From an uncultured Prochlorococcus sp. (GTDB taxonomy: Bacteria > Cyanobacteriota > Cyanobacteriia > PCC-6307 > Cyanobiaceae), in the NCBI GenBank assembly GCA_902634515.1, contig CACPKH010000002.1:22750-86749 (forward strand): a stretch of DNA of 64,000 nucleotides, given 5' to 3'. The position numbers were made by a program, and so were the translations under genes. This document shows positions 29,206 to 38,662 of this stretch, piece by piece. How positions within the stretch are numbered: the stretch's first letter is position 1; each line of letters begins with the position of its first letter. The notes under the pieces were generated by a model, which saw nothing but the letters and a program-made list of their open reading frames with translations, was not told where the DNA came from and searched no databases.

Positions 29206-30343
29206 TTGATTAAATTGTTAGACCTAGCAGATTTTAAAAGAGATCTTTCTTTCCTCATTGACCGCCTGAGCAATGCTCAGGACTGTCTTTGACGTTCCGG
29301 CACTAGAAGCTCGTCAACAAGATCTTGAACAAATAGCATCTCAACCAGATTTTTGGAGTGATCAGTTGAATGCAAAGAAATTGATGAGGCAACTTGATGA
29401 AGTTAAGGACCAACTGAAAAAATTGAATAATTGGCAGGGAGCACTAAAAGATGCCAAGGCTTCTTTGGAACTTTTTGATCTTGAGCCAGATGAAGGAATG
29501 CTTTTGGAAGCTAAGGAAGGATTAGATAAGTTGAAAGCTGATTTAGACCTGTGGGAATTGGAACGCTTATTAAGTGGACCTTATGACAAAGAAGGGGCTG
29601 TTTTATCTATAAATGCTGGTGCAGGAGGAACGGATGCACAAGATTGGGCTCAGATGGTTTTAAGAATGTATACCCGTTGGGCTGAGGAACATGGCATGAA
29701 AGTTACTATTAATGAGATCTCAGAAGGGGAAGAAGCTGGGATTAAAAGTGCAACTATTGAGGTTGAAGGTAGGTATGCGTATGGTTATTTGCAAAATGAA
29801 AAAGGGACTCACCGATTAGTGAGGATTTCTCCTTTTAATGCGAATGGAAAGAGGCAAACAAGCTTTGCAGGAGTAGAGGTTATGCCGAAACTTGAGCAAG
29901 ATGTTGAGTTAGATATCCCAGAAAAAGATTTAGAGATAACTACAAGTCGTTCTGGTGGTGCTGGTGGTCAGAATGTGAATAAAGTTGAAACAGCTGTACG
30001 AATTCTTCATATGCCAACTGGTTTGGCTGTTAGATGTACTCAAGAACGATCTCAATTGCAAAATAAAGAGAAGGCTATGGCTTTATTAAAAGCTAAATTA
30101 ATGATTATTGCTCAGGAACAAAGAGCCGCTCAAATTGCTGATATTCGAGGAGATATTGTTGAAGCAGCATGGGGCAATCAAATTCGAAATTATGTTTTCC
30201 ATCCATATCAGATGGTTAAGGATTTACGTACTTCAAAAGAATCAACTGATATTGATGGAGTGATGAATGGAGATTTGGATCCCTTCATTCAATCTCTTTT
30301 GCTCCAAGGCCTAGACAATCAAGAGAATCAAATAGATAATTAA
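29206..30343 (+). CDS. prfB: peptide chain release factor 2, expressed through a programmed +1 frameshift
   Basis: RF2 recognises UGA and UAA stops. The first 28 codons (TTG 29206 to CTT 29287-29289; [20 protein letters not shown] and onward) end at an in-frame TGA at 29290. Skipping one base continues in the +1 frame (GAC at 29291) for 350 residues, giving 378 in total. With this joining the SPF codon-recognition motif falls at about 208-210 and GGQ at about 253-255, close to E. coli RF2 (205-207, 250-252). A simple ORF search would start at ATG 29273, which lies inside the leader in the other frame and lacks its first helix. GGGTGA at 29194-29199 is the likely ribosome-binding site, six bases before TTG. 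Confidence 0.93.
29278..29293 (+). promoter_or_regulatory. prfB autoregulatory +1 frameshift site (CTT TGA C)
   Basis: CTTTGAC at 29287-29293 is the canonical RF2 slippery stop: CUU codon, UGA stop and a C that weakens termination. An AGGA stretch at 29279-29282 stands where E. coli has its stimulatory Shine-Dalgarno-like AGGGGG. Low RF2 activity slows termination at UGA and lets the ribosome slip, closing a feedback loop. Mechanism is established for bacterial prfB; here it is read directly from the frame change. Confidence 0.9.
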
Positions 30344-30346
30344 TTG

Positions 30347-30538
30347 ATGACAAGCAATTCAACTGAGAGAATAACTTCAAAAGAAAATACCTCATCGCCT
30401 AGTTTTGTGAAATTAGCGATGAAAAATATGGTTAAGAAAGGCAGTCAAAGCCTTTTTCATTTTGGTCTTACTGCTATTGGGTTTATAGTTTTTATAGTTT
30501 TTCTTGCTGTATTAGGAAGGCCTAATTTGCCTTTATGA
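30347..30538 (+). CDS. small single-span membrane protein
   Basis: A 63-residue protein: a polar Ser/Thr-rich N-terminus, a basic amphipathic middle (KLAMKNMVKKGSQSLFH) and one hydrophobic C-terminal helix (FGLTAIGFIVFIVFLAVLG). It begins 3 bases after prfB stops and overlaps ybeY by four bases (ATGA), so it is translated within the prfB-ybeY-dgkA-pabA run. I believe small proteins of this kind occur between prfB and ybeY in marine cyanobacteria, but I assign no function. Confidence 0.7.
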   Translation: MTSNSTERITSKENTSSPSFVKLAMKNMVKKGSQSLFHFGLTAIGFIVFIVFLAVLGRPNLPL

Positions 30539-31119
30539 GAATTAATATGGATTTAAGACCTGCAAAAGAATCTGAATTAGATATTGATCTTGCCTTTCAT
30601 GGGTTTTCAGATGCAAATCTTTTAGATCTACTAACTTTTGATGCAAGAAATCTTTTACTTCATGATGAAGTCTGGTCTAAAACTTTTATAAAATGGCTTG
30701 CTCTTATTAGAAGTAGTGAGAAAGTTATTTGCCCCGAAATAGTAAAAGAAAGAATTAAATTTAGTTTTGGGTTACAATTTACTGATGATTACACTATTTC
30801 CTTAATTAATAAGAAGTGGAGGCATAAAGAATCTCCAACTGATGTTTTATCATTTCCTGCTATTGATGAAAGTATTTGCTATGCGTCTAATGAATATGTT
30901 GAATTAGGAGACATTATTGTTTCAGTACCTACTGCATTTGAACAAGCTAAGGAACATAACCATTCTTTAGACAGAGAATTAAAATGGCTTGTTTGCCATG
31001 GGTTTTTACATTTATTGGGATGGAATCATTCGAATACTAAAACTCTTAAGAAGATGCTTGATTTTCAAGATAAACTTATTTTATTTGAAAGCGACTTAAG
31101 GGTCATTTCGTGTAGTTGA
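30535..31119 (+). CDS. ybeY: endoribonuclease YbeY
   Basis: A 194-residue metalloprotein involved in rRNA maturation and ribosome quality control. The metal site is HGFLHLLGWNHS, with all three histidines of the H-x3-H-x5-H pattern; the residue before the last histidine is Asn rather than the more usual Asp. ESPTDVLSFPAID and GDIIVSVPTAFEQAKEH are the other conserved blocks. The start is ATG 30535 overlapping the previous stop, or ATG 30547. Confidence 0.93.
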   Translation: MRINMDLRPAKESELDIDLAFHGFSDANLLDLLTFDARNLLLHDEVWSKTFIKWLALIRSSEKVICPEIVKERIKFSFGLQFTDDYTISLINKKWRHKESPTDVLSFPAIDESICYASNEYVELGDIIVSVPTAFEQAKEHNHSLDRELKWLVCHGFLHLLGWNHSNTKTLKKMLDFQDKLILFESDLRVISCS

Positions 31120-31129
31120 CCATAAAAGC

Positions 31130-31585
31130 ATGATTCAAGAAGATCCAAACTCGTTACCTGATATCGATATTATTCCAAAGCAAGAACGACTCTTTCTTCG
31201 GAAGGATTCTTGGCTAACAGCTAAAGATTTAGCTTCTAGCTTTAAATATGCAATTCAAGGCCTTATATACAATCTTTTGACACAACGTAATTTTCGAATC
31301 CATATATTTATTGGAATATGCGTTATTGCTCTTTCGATATGGTTGAATTTATCTTTCGATGATGTAGCAATACTTATTTTAACGATTGGTGCTGTTTTAG
31401 TTTTGGAGTTGATAAATACATCTATTGAGGCTGTTGTTGATCTTGCTATTGGTAAGCGCTTTAATACTTTAGCTCGAGTTGCTAAGGATTCATCTGCTGC
31501 AGCTGTTCTAGTCGCTTCATTTTCATCAGTATTAATTGCTTGCTGTTTAATTTTGCCTCCATTATTAACTCGTTTAGGCCTCTGA
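31130..31585 (+). CDS. dgkA: diacylglycerol/undecaprenol kinase (DgkA family)
   Basis: A 151-residue small membrane kinase with three helices after a soluble N-terminus of about 45 residues. ASSFKYAIQGLIYNLLTQRN with FRIHIFIG leads into the first helix; VLELINTSIEAVVDLAIGKR has the catalytic glutamate and metal-binding residues, and ARVAKDSSAAAVLVASF is the last conserved block. Likely role: recycling of undecaprenol or diacylglycerol in the plasma membrane; the lipid substrate is not decided by sequence. It sits 10 bases after ybeY, the common pairing in bacteria. Confidence 0.93.
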   Translation: MIQEDPNSLPDIDIIPKQERLFLRKDSWLTAKDLASSFKYAIQGLIYNLLTQRNFRIHIFIGICVIALSIWLNLSFDDVAILILTIGAVLVLELINTSIEAVVDLAIGKRFNTLARVAKDSSAAAVLVASFSSVLIACCLILPPLLTRLGL

Positions 31586-31594
31586 GATTATTCA

Positions 31595-32182
31595 ATGCTC
31601 CTAGTTATTGACAATTACGACAGCTTTACTTTTAATCTTGTTCAATATTTGGGCGAGTTAGCATCTGAGCATTTGGTTGTGAAAAAGATTTGTGTAGAAA
31701 GGAATGATGCTTTATCTATCTCCCAAATTAAAAACTTGAATCCAGATGCAATTGTTCTTTCTCCAGGTCCAGGTGACCCTAATCAATCTGGTGTTTGCTT
31801 GGAAGTTTTAAAGGAGCTTTCACCTTCAATACCCACTCTTGGAGTTTGCTTAGGCCATCAAGCCATTGCGCAAGTTTTTGGAGGGAAGATTGTAAGAGCA
31901 AGTCAGCTAATGCATGGTAAGACCTCTAATGTTTTTCATACTGGTAAAGATCTTTTTCTTGGATTACCTGAGCCATTAGTTGCTACTAGATATCACAGTC
32001 TTATTGCAGAAAGAAATACTTTGCCAGAGTGTTTGCAAGTTACTGCCTGGCTGGAAGATGGGACAATTATGGGATTAAAGCATAGAGATTATCCCCATAT
32101 CCAGGGAGTTCAATTTCATCCTGAGAGTGTTCTCACCGAAGCTGGTCATCATTTGCTGAGTAATTTCCTATCTTTGGCATAA
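31595..32182 (+). CDS. pabA: glutamine amidotransferase of anthranilate/aminodeoxychorismate synthase
   Basis: A 195-residue class I glutamine amidotransferase. MLLVIDNYDSFTFNLVQYLG, LSPGPGDPNQSG, LGVCLGHQAIAQVFGGKIV (nucleophile Cys) and VQFHPESVLTEAGHHLLSNF (catalytic His and Glu) are intact. It delivers ammonia for 4-amino-4-deoxychorismate (folate) or anthranilate (tryptophan); sequence does not separate PabA from TrpG, and the enzyme may serve both. It ends the tight run that starts at prfB. Confidence 0.92.
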   Translation: MLLVIDNYDSFTFNLVQYLGELASEHLVVKKICVERNDALSISQIKNLNPDAIVLSPGPGDPNQSGVCLEVLKELSPSIPTLGVCLGHQAIAQVFGGKIVRASQLMHGKTSNVFHTGKDLFLGLPEPLVATRYHSLIAERNTLPECLQVTAWLEDGTIMGLKHRDYPHIQGVQFHPESVLTEAGHHLLSNFLSLA

Positions 32183-32226
32183 TCAAAAGAAATATTTTGC
32201 CAAACTTACTGTCTAAGGAATTTTTC

Positions 32227-32964
32227 ATGCTTAACAAAGATCATTTATTTAGATCAAAATTTAAACCCTGGTTATTTTTGATGACCTTGACTTTTGCTTT
32301 TACTTCTCAAGCAAAGGCAGATAGCGTCGAGATTACTAGCTTTGGGCATAGTGCTTTTTTGATAAAGGGAGCAGGGCATGCTGTTTTAATCAATCCATTT
32401 CAGCCAGTTGCATGTGCTGAAGGTCTCAAAAAACCTAATGTTAAAGCAGATGTAATTCTTGCAAGTTCAGAATTAGCTGATGAAGGTTCTAGAAATTATT
32501 CAGGAATATTTATTGTTGAACCAGGTTCTTACGATATACGAGGCTTGAGTTTACAAGGCTTATCAGCTCCACATGACAGAGTAGGTGGTCGACGTTTTGG
32601 TTATTCGACTTCATGGCAATGGAATCAAGGGGGCTTTAATTTTGTTCATCTTGGAGGTAGCGTTTCTCCAGTTAGGTTTCAAGAAAAATTATTTTATGGA
32701 AGACCTGATGTTTTGTTTCTTGCAGTAGGTGGTGGTGCGAAGGTTTATAACGGACAAGAAGCAGCAGAAGTAGTGCGCTACTTAAATCCAAAAATTGTTA
32801 TCCCTGTTCAATATGTTCGAGGTAAAAAACCAACCAACTGTGATCAAACAAATATTGAACCTTTTTTGGAATCAATGGATGGGATTAAAGTAAATAAAGT
32901 TGGTAGAAAATATAAACTGCCTCGTAAGTTTGATGATCAGATTATGATTAATTTGATGCCTTAA
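32227..32964 (+). CDS. exported metallo-beta-lactamase-fold protein lacking metal ligands
   Basis: A 245-residue protein with a signal peptide (LFLMTLTFAFTSQAKA, cleavage about residue 31) followed by a COG2220-like beta-lactamase fold: ITSFGHSAFLI, HAVLINPF, DVLFLAVGGG and PKIVIPVQY. The usual HxHxDH metal motif after 'VILAS' is SELADE (81-86), the 'HLGD' ligand is HLGGS (141-145), and the final metal histidine is Gln195. It probably cannot bind two metals like its relatives; it may have become a binding protein. I prefer ATG 32227, preceded by AAGGAA; the frame is open to TTG 32197. It overlaps hisC by four bases. Confidence 0.8.
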   Translation: MLNKDHLFRSKFKPWLFLMTLTFAFTSQAKADSVEITSFGHSAFLIKGAGHAVLINPFQPVACAEGLKKPNVKADVILASSELADEGSRNYSGIFIVEPGSYDIRGLSLQGLSAPHDRVGGRRFGYSTSWQWNQGGFNFVHLGGSVSPVRFQEKLFYGRPDVLFLAVGGGAKVYNGQEAAEVVRYLNPKIVIPVQYVRGKKPTNCDQTNIEPFLESMDGIKVNKVGRKYKLPRKFDDQIMINLMP

Positions 32965-34079
32965 ATCGAATCACTTTTTTTTAGTGCCTCCCAAAATTGT
33001 TTCATTTGAGCAGTTGTCCCAATAGATACTCTTAATGAACCTTCGATAAATGGTTTGTTTTTCATATTTCTAATCAAAATTCCTTTTGCTTTTAAAGAAG
33101 ATTCTACTTCTGTAGAACTTTTTTTTGGCCAGAGTAAGAAGTAATTTCCTCCATCAATGTGATGCTTTACTCCATGGTTTAATAGCTTCTGTTGAATCCA
33201 TGTCCGAGCCTTTAATACCTCCTGAACATAGTTATCTGTATATTCTTGATCTTCAAGAGATGCAAAGGCTGCTGCTACTGCAAAGCTATTAATGTCATAC
33301 GGACCAGTTACTTTTTTAATACGATGAATTACCTCTTGATTACTTATCCCAAACCCTATACGCAAGCCAGCTAAACCAGATGTTTTTGATAATGATCTCA
33401 ATACAACAAGATTGGATGTTTTAGAGAAATTAACTACTGAGAGTAAGCTATCGCCTAAAAAAGCCTCGTAAAGTTCGTCAATAACTACTAAGGTTTGAGG
33501 AGAAGCTTTTGCTAATTCAAGGATCTTTTTAGCTGATGTCCTTGTCCCAGTTGGGTTGTTTGGATTGCAGATAATTAAAATTTTAGGATGATTTCTTATT
33601 AGCGACTCTTTAATTGCATTTAAGGGGAAATCAAAACTTGGCCCCTCATAAGGAACCTCAAGTATTTTCATCCCTTGCATCTTTGCACATGGATTGTAAT
33701 AGCCGAAAGTCGGTACAGTCGTGAGAAGGAGGTCTCCCTTGCTTGCATATGCATGAAAGATTGCATGAATTGCTCCATCAACACCATTAAAAAGTTCAAT
33801 TTGATCTGCTTGAAGTTTGTTTTGGATAGTCGAAGAATTTAGATTTCTTGTTATTGCTTCACGAAGTCCACTGTATTCGGGGTAAATAGAAATTTGATTT
33901 GGAGGAATCTTATGAATTGCATCTAGCACTTTTGGACTTGGCCCTATTGTATTCTCATTAAAGTCTAGGCGAAGAAAGTTTCGACGACCCTCTAAAGGTG
34001 CTGAGTAGGCATTCATTTCTTCAATTTCTTCTCGAGGTTTAGGCGGACTGGATACAATTCGTTTTTTAAAAGATTCCAT
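32961..34079 (-). CDS. hisC: histidinol-phosphate aminotransferase (class I/II PLP aminotransferase)
   Basis: A 372-residue fold-type I aminotransferase. LRLDFNENTIGPSPKVLDAI, ISIYPEYSGLREAI, FNGVDGAIHAIFHAY, ICNPNNPTGTRTSAKKILEL, VIDELYEAF and the PLP lysine in RSLSKTSGLAGLRIGFG give the HisC pattern, including the C-terminal LRVSIGT. Substrate is taken from family resemblance; a related aromatic aminotransferase role is possible. The ATG shares one base with the argS stop (TAATG), so it is co-translated with argS. Confidence 0.85.
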   Translation of the reverse strand: MESFKKRIVSSPPKPREEIEEMNAYSAPLEGRRNFLRLDFNENTIGPSPKVLDAIHKIPPNQISIYPEYSGLREAITRNLNSSTIQNKLQADQIELFNGVDGAIHAIFHAYASKGDLLLTTVPTFGYYNPCAKMQGMKILEVPYEGPSFDFPLNAIKESLIRNHPKILIICNPNNPTGTRTSAKKILELAKASPQTLVVIDELYEAFLGDSLLSVVNFSKTSNLVVLRSLSKTSGLAGLRIGFGISNQEVIHRIKKVTGPYDINSFAVAAAFASLEDQEYTDNYVQEVLKARTWIQQKLLNHGVKHHIDGGNYFLLWPKKSSTEVESSLKAKGILIRNMKNKPFIEGSLRVSIGTTAQMKQFWEALKKSDSI

Positions 34080-35878
34080 TACATTCTTTCCAAAGTTTGA
34101 ATACCTAGAAGGTTTAAACCTAATTTCAGTGTTTCTGCAGTAAGTCTACATAAAACTAGTCGACTAGATTTCGAAGGCTCTTTTGCTTTTAAAACAGGTA
34201 TTTGATCATAGAAGCGGTTGAAGACTTGACACAATTCAAATAAATAATTGCATAATCGATTTGGCAATAATTCCTCTTCAACTTCAATGACAATTTCATC
34301 AAACTTTAATAATTCTCTAATTAGGTTCCATTCTTGATTCTCAGAGAATTCAATATCATTAGCTTCAGAATCAAGATCTCCTCCTTTACGACTGATTCCT
34401 GCAATACGTACTAGAGCATATAAGAGATAAGGTGCAGTATTGCCTTGTAAAGAAAGCATGCGATTAAAACTAAACTGATAGTTTGTGGTTCTATTTTGGC
34501 TGAGGTCTGCATATTTCACTGCTGCGATACCAACTGTCTTAGAAACATGCTCTATAAAATCATCACTTTCTTTGCGTGTTTCTTCTCTTAGACGACGAAT
34601 AAGATCTTGTTTCGCACGATGAATTGCTTCGTCAAGCAAGTCTTTCAATCGAACGGTTTCTCCAGATCTAGTCTTTAATTTTTTACCATCTTCCCCTTGC
34701 ACTAAACCAAATGGTACATGTTCAATACGACAATGCTCTGGGATCCAATTTGCTTCCTTAGCAATTTGAAAAACACCTGCAAAATGATTAGCTTGTCCAG
34801 CATCAGTTATATAAATTACTCGACAAGCACCATCCCCCTCTGGCTTAGGATTTAATCGGTATCGAATTGCAGCTAGATCAGTTGTTGCATAATTATATCC
34901 CCCATCAGTTTTTTGAATGATTATTGGCATGGGCTTTCCATCTTTTCCAATAAACCCTTCTAGGAAGATGCATTTAGCTCCATTATCTGTTATTAATAAG
35001 CCGGACTTTGCTAGATCATCTACAACCTTTTTTAATAATGGGTTGTAAAAAGACTCACCTCTTTCTTCAAGTTGAATATCAAGAAGATCATAGATTTTTT
35101 GAAATTCTTTCCTTGATTGATTACATAATAAACTCCATGCTTTTAATGTCTTAGGATCACCTTTTTGTAATTTGACTACTTCATCTCGTGAAGCCGCTTG
35201 AAAATCCTCATCTTCATCAAAGCATCTCTTCGCTTGCCGATAAAAAGTCACTAAGTCTCCAATATCAACAGCATTAGCCGTTGTAAGTGTTTTAGGTGCA
35301 ACAGATTTGAGATGTGCTATCAACATCCCAAACTGAGTTCCCCAATCTCCTACATGATTAAGACGTAAAACTGGATGACCACGAAATTCAAGAATTCGAG
35401 CAATTGAATCACCAATAATAGTTGATCGCAAATGTCCTACATGCATTTCCTTTGCGATATTGGGACTGGAGAAGTCGACAATTATTGGCTCTAATTCCTT
35501 TTTATCATTATTAGGCTTAACAAGTGGTACTGCTAATTGTTTATCTCTGTATCGTTTTTGTATTTCAGAGGTAAGGCAATCTTCTCTAATACTTATATTT
35601 ATAAAGCCAGGACCTGCGATTTCTGGAGGGAGACAAAGTTTTTGAAATTCACTATTTTTTTGTAGCTCTTTAATAATATCTTCTGCAATTTTACGAGGTG
35701 TCTTTTTGATAACCTTCGCTAGAGCTAAGGCACCATTAATTTGAAAGTCTCCAAATTCAGGTTTTGTTGCTCGCATTAAATGAGGGTTAAGAGATCCTTG
35801 TGATTCTTTTGCTTCTGGGAAAGCCTTTCCTAAAGCATTTGTTATTTGTTTTTCTAAAACTTGATAAATTACTCTCAT
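34079..35878 (-). CDS. argS: arginyl-tRNA synthetase
   Basis: A 599-residue class I synthetase. The N-terminal Add-1 domain is followed by [20 protein letters not shown] (HIGH variant HVGH), [18 protein letters not shown], and the KMSKS region, which in ArgRS is degenerate and here reads [20 protein letters not shown]. The C-terminal DALR domain begins near [15 protein letters not shown] and ends at the terminus, [11 protein letters not shown]. Its start overlaps the nadC stop by one base and its stop overlaps the hisC start by one base. Confidence 0.97.
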   Translation of the reverse strand: MRVIYQVLEKQITNALGKAFPEAKESQGSLNPHLMRATKPEFGDFQINGALALAKVIKKTPRKIAEDIIKELQKNSEFQKLCLPPEIAGPGFINISIREDCLTSEIQKRYRDKQLAVPLVKPNNDKKELEPIIVDFSSPNIAKEMHVGHLRSTIIGDSIARILEFRGHPVLRLNHVGDWGTQFGMLIAHLKSVAPKTLTTANAVDIGDLVTFYRQAKRCFDEDEDFQAASRDEVVKLQKGDPKTLKAWSLLCNQSRKEFQKIYDLLDIQLEERGESFYNPLLKKVVDDLAKSGLLITDNGAKCIFLEGFIGKDGKPMPIIIQKTDGGYNYATTDLAAIRYRLNPKPEGDGACRVIYITDAGQANHFAGVFQIAKEANWIPEHCRIEHVPFGLVQGEDGKKLKTRSGETVRLKDLLDEAIHRAKQDLIRRLREETRKESDDFIEHVSKTVGIAAVKYADLSQNRTTNYQFSFNRMLSLQGNTAPYLLYALVRIAGISRKGGDLDSEANDIEFSENQEWNLIRELLKFDEIVIEVEEELLPNRLCNYLFELCQVFNRFYDQIPVLKAKEPSKSSRLVLCRLTAETLKLGLNLLGIQTLERM

Positions 35879-36759
35879 TAGTCTTCTTGCTTATTCTCAT
35901 TGAGACGCATACTAAAGTCTATCCAATTACTTTTGGTAGTAGCTGCACTAGTAGATATAATATCAACTCCAGTATTCGCGAAGTTTTTAATTTCTTTTAT
36001 ATTTATTCCTGAGGCTTCTAAAATAACATGATCTGATTTTCTAAAACCAGATTTTTGCTTTGCTAATTCTCTTAAACGTGGGATTAAAAGGTGAAGTTGA
36101 TTAGGAGTCATTTCATCTAGCAAGACTCCATCGGCTCCATATGCAACGGCTTCTTCAGCTTGCTGACTCGTCTCAGCTTCAACAATGATTTTTGTTGTCC
36201 ATGGGATGGATTCTCTAAGTCTTTTGATAGAGTTTTCAATACCTTCACTGCAGGCAAGATGGTTTTCTTTTAACATTGCTGCATCATCAAGGCCCATTCT
36301 ATGATTAATTCCTCCTCCACATCTCACTGCATATTTTTCGAGTAAGCGAAGTCCAGGAGTGGTTTTTCTTGTATCGGTTAAATGTACCCCAGTACCTTCT
36401 ATTTCTTTAACTAGGCGATAGGTTTGTGTAGCAATACCGGATAAATGCATCGCTAGATTTAAAGATGTACGCTCACCTGATAACAGTGCTGATTGTGGCC
36501 CTTTCAAATTCAAGACTTTTTGACCATTGGAGAACTTTTCACCTTCTTTTACGAGCAAGTTGACTTCTACAGATTGGTCTAAGCGGTGAAAGATTTTTTG
36601 TACTATTGGACCACTACAAAACACCCCACTTTGTTTTGCCACCCAGTATGCTGAACAGATTTGATCTTCAAAACAAGACGCTGTTAGGTCACCTCTACCT
36701 AGATCTTCATTTAGCCAAAGATCTAACAGATGAGTAATAGCAGGAATTTGTAAATTCAT
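35878..36759 (-). CDS. nadC: nicotinate-nucleotide pyrophosphorylase (quinolinate phosphoribosyltransferase)
   Basis: A 293-residue enzyme converting quinolinate and PRPP to nicotinate mononucleotide in NAD synthesis. [54 protein letters not shown] followed by [19 protein letters not shown], and [15 protein letters not shown] are family blocks with quinolinate-binding Arg, Lys and His residues. It is second in mnmE-nadC-argS-hisC, 4 bases after mnmE and overlapping argS by one base. Confidence 0.96.
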   Translation of the reverse strand: MNLQIPAITHLLDLWLNEDLGRGDLTASCFEDQICSAYWVAKQSGVFCSGPIVQKIFHRLDQSVEVNLLVKEGEKFSNGQKVLNLKGPQSALLSGERTSLNLAMHLSGIATQTYRLVKEIEGTGVHLTDTRKTTPGLRLLEKYAVRCGGGINHRMGLDDAAMLKENHLACSEGIENSIKRLRESIPWTTKIIVEAETSQQAEEAVAYGADGVLLDEMTPNQLHLLIPRLRELAKQKSGFRKSDHVILEASGINIKEIKNFANTGVDIISTSAATTKSNWIDFSMRLNENKQED

Positions 36760-36763
36760 TAGC

Positions 36764-38131
36764 TTATTTTCCTATACAAAAGCGCGAGAAGATCCTATCT
36801 AGAAGAGCTTCGGAAATCTCATCACCTGTCAACTCTCCTAAATTTTTAATTGCTTGTCGTAAATCGATTGTCCAAAAATCCCAGGGTAGTTGTTTTGTTT
36901 CTTCTTCAAGAACTCTGTTTAGAGCCTTTGAAGAAGCCCTGACAAGATCAAGTTGTCTTTCATTGAGTGCAATTGCTATACCTTGGGTTTGAGTTGCCCC
37001 GCATATTTTTAATAATTCACGTACTAATTCTTTTTCTCCATCTCCATTCATTGCACTGATAAGAACATCAGATTTTAACTTATCTTTTTGTTGTTTTAGA
37101 TCGACTTTGTTTCCTATTAGAAGCCTAGGTATTTCTTTAGGTATTTGATCTAGGAGTTCTTGATTTTCTTTATTCCAGCCAACACTAATATCAAAAATTA
37201 ATAAGACAACATCTGCAGTGATTAATGCTTTCTGACTTCGTGATATTCCAATACTTTCTACAATATCTTCAGTCATTCTAATCCCTGCCGTGTCAACTAG
37301 TGTGATCGGTATTCCTTCTATGATTATTTCACTTTCTAAAAGGTCCCTTGTTGTCCCAGGGAATTCAGTCACTATTGCTTTTTCTCTTTTCGAAAGTAGA
37401 TTTAGTAATGAGCTTTTACCAACATTGGGAAGTCCTATAATTGCAACTTTCAGACCATTCTTAATTAAGCACCCTTGCTTTGCATCAATTATTAGTTGAT
37501 TTAACTCTTGATTTATATTTTCTAAGCTTTTAATTAATTTATTTTTATTTAGTGGAGGCAAATCATCTTCAAAATCAATTCTTGCTTCAATTTCACTTAA
37601 TAGTTCCAGTAGCTTATTTCTTAAAGTATTGATTTCGACATTAATATCTCCATCTATTCCTGCGATAGCTAGTTGAGCTGCTTTTTTGCTCTTTGCGCTT
37701 ATTAAGTCATGAATTGCTTCTGCTTGAGTGAGATTAAGTCGACCATTTAATACTGCACGTTGACTAAATTCACCTGGCAAGGCGCGTCTTATATAGGGTT
37801 GGTCTAAAAGTTCTTCCAGAATTCTGTTAACAGTAATTAATCCTCCATGGCAGTGAATCTCAACAACATTTTCTCCTGTAAAACTTCTTGGGGCATCCAT
37901 AATCAAGATTAAAACTTCATCAATGTGTGTTTTTGTTTTTTGATCTAAAACATGCCCATACAGTATTTTGTGACTTCCCCATGTTTGATGCCCAGGAATA
38001 TTGATAATGCTTTGAGCTGCTTGTTTGGAAAATGATCCTGAAATGCGAATGACTGCTATCCCTCCTTGTCCAGGAGCAACTGCTGAGGCCACTGCTGCAA
38101 TTGTTTCTTCAGTTGGGAAATTGAGATCCAT
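36764..38131 (-). CDS. mnmE: tRNA modification GTPase MnmE
   Basis: A 455-residue GTPase that, with MnmG, modifies wobble uridine 34. ETIAAVASAVAPGQGGIAVI is the formyl-THF-binding N-terminus; NVVEIHCHGGLITVNRIL follows; the G domain has IIGLPNVGKSSLLNLL (G1), EFPGTTRDLLES (G2), LVDTAGIR (G3) and IGNKVDLK (G4). The C-terminal FCIGK with the conserved cysteine is intact. ATG 38131 gives the usual start; a TTG lies one codon before it. Divergent from DUF2062. Confidence 0.97.
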   Translation of the reverse strand: MDLNFPTEETIAAVASAVAPGQGGIAVIRISGSFSKQAAQSIINIPGHQTWGSHKILYGHVLDQKTKTHIDEVLILIMDAPRSFTGENVVEIHCHGGLITVNRILEELLDQPYIRRALPGEFSQRAVLNGRLNLTQAEAIHDLISAKSKKAAQLAIAGIDGDINVEINTLRNKLLELLSEIEARIDFEDDLPPLNKNKLIKSLENINQELNQLIIDAKQGCLIKNGLKVAIIGLPNVGKSSLLNLLSKREKAIVTEFPGTTRDLLESEIIIEGIPITLVDTAGIRMTEDIVESIGISRSQKALITADVVLLIFDISVGWNKENQELLDQIPKEIPRLLIGNKVDLKQQKDKLKSDVLISAMNGDGEKELVRELLKICGATQTQGIAIALNERQLDLVRASSKALNRVLEEETKQLPWDFWTIDLRQAIKNLGELTGDEISEALLDRIFSRFCIGK

Positions 38132-38200
38132 CAACTAATTATGAGCAATATTCTTTACGATCAAATTGAACTTTCAGTTTAAAGCCCAACAGACAATCTG

Positions 38201-38662
38201 ATGCTTACATTTCTATTTAAGTTGATTCAACGAGTTAGAAGATTGAGTATCTGGGTTTGGAAGCAGGAGGGAAGCCCTGGAGAGAGAGCAAGAGGAGTTG
38301 CTTTGGGAGTGTTTAGTGGATGTTTCCCTTTTTTTGGATTTCAAACTTTGATTGGGATTATTCTAGCTAAAGCCCTTAGAGGCAATCTTCTATTAGCCGC
38401 CGCCGCTACTTGGATTAGTAATCCATTTACTTATTTACCTCTTTTTTGGCTTAACTATAAAATTGGGGAAATATTTTTAGGAGTAGGTAAAAATGTAGAT
38501 GGTTTACAAGAGTTGTCTAGGCAAGATTTATTTGAACAGGGTTGGATCTTTAGCAGTAGAATTTTATTAGGATCTTCAGTTGTTGGGTTGTTCTTAGGGA
38601 TATCTTTAGGAAGCATATTTTATATCTTATTTAAGAGAGTACCTTACACTAAATCTATTTAA
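38201..38662 (+). CDS. DUF2062 membrane protein
   Basis: A 153-residue protein with a basic N-terminus (LIQRVRRLSIWVWKQEGSPG) and three hydrophobic segments. RGVALGVFSGCFPFFGFQTL, LRGNLLLAAAATWISNPFTY and LPLFWLNYKIGEIFLG are the signature of DUF2062. The family has no settled function. The 3' end overlaps convergent rsh by four bases. Confidence 0.88.
   Translation: MLTFLFKLIQRVRRLSIWVWKQEGSPGERARGVALGVFSGCFPFFGFQTLIGIILAKALRGNLLLAAAATWISNPFTYLPLFWLNYKIGEIFLGVGKNVDGLQELSRQDLFEQGWIFSSRILLGSSVVGLFLGISLGSIFYILFKRVPYTKSI

Noticed and set aside
29287..29292. prfB as a broken or mis-sequenced gene because of the in-frame TGA
   Set aside because: The exact CTTTGAC heptamer and restored RF2 numbering show the known programmed frameshift rather than damage.
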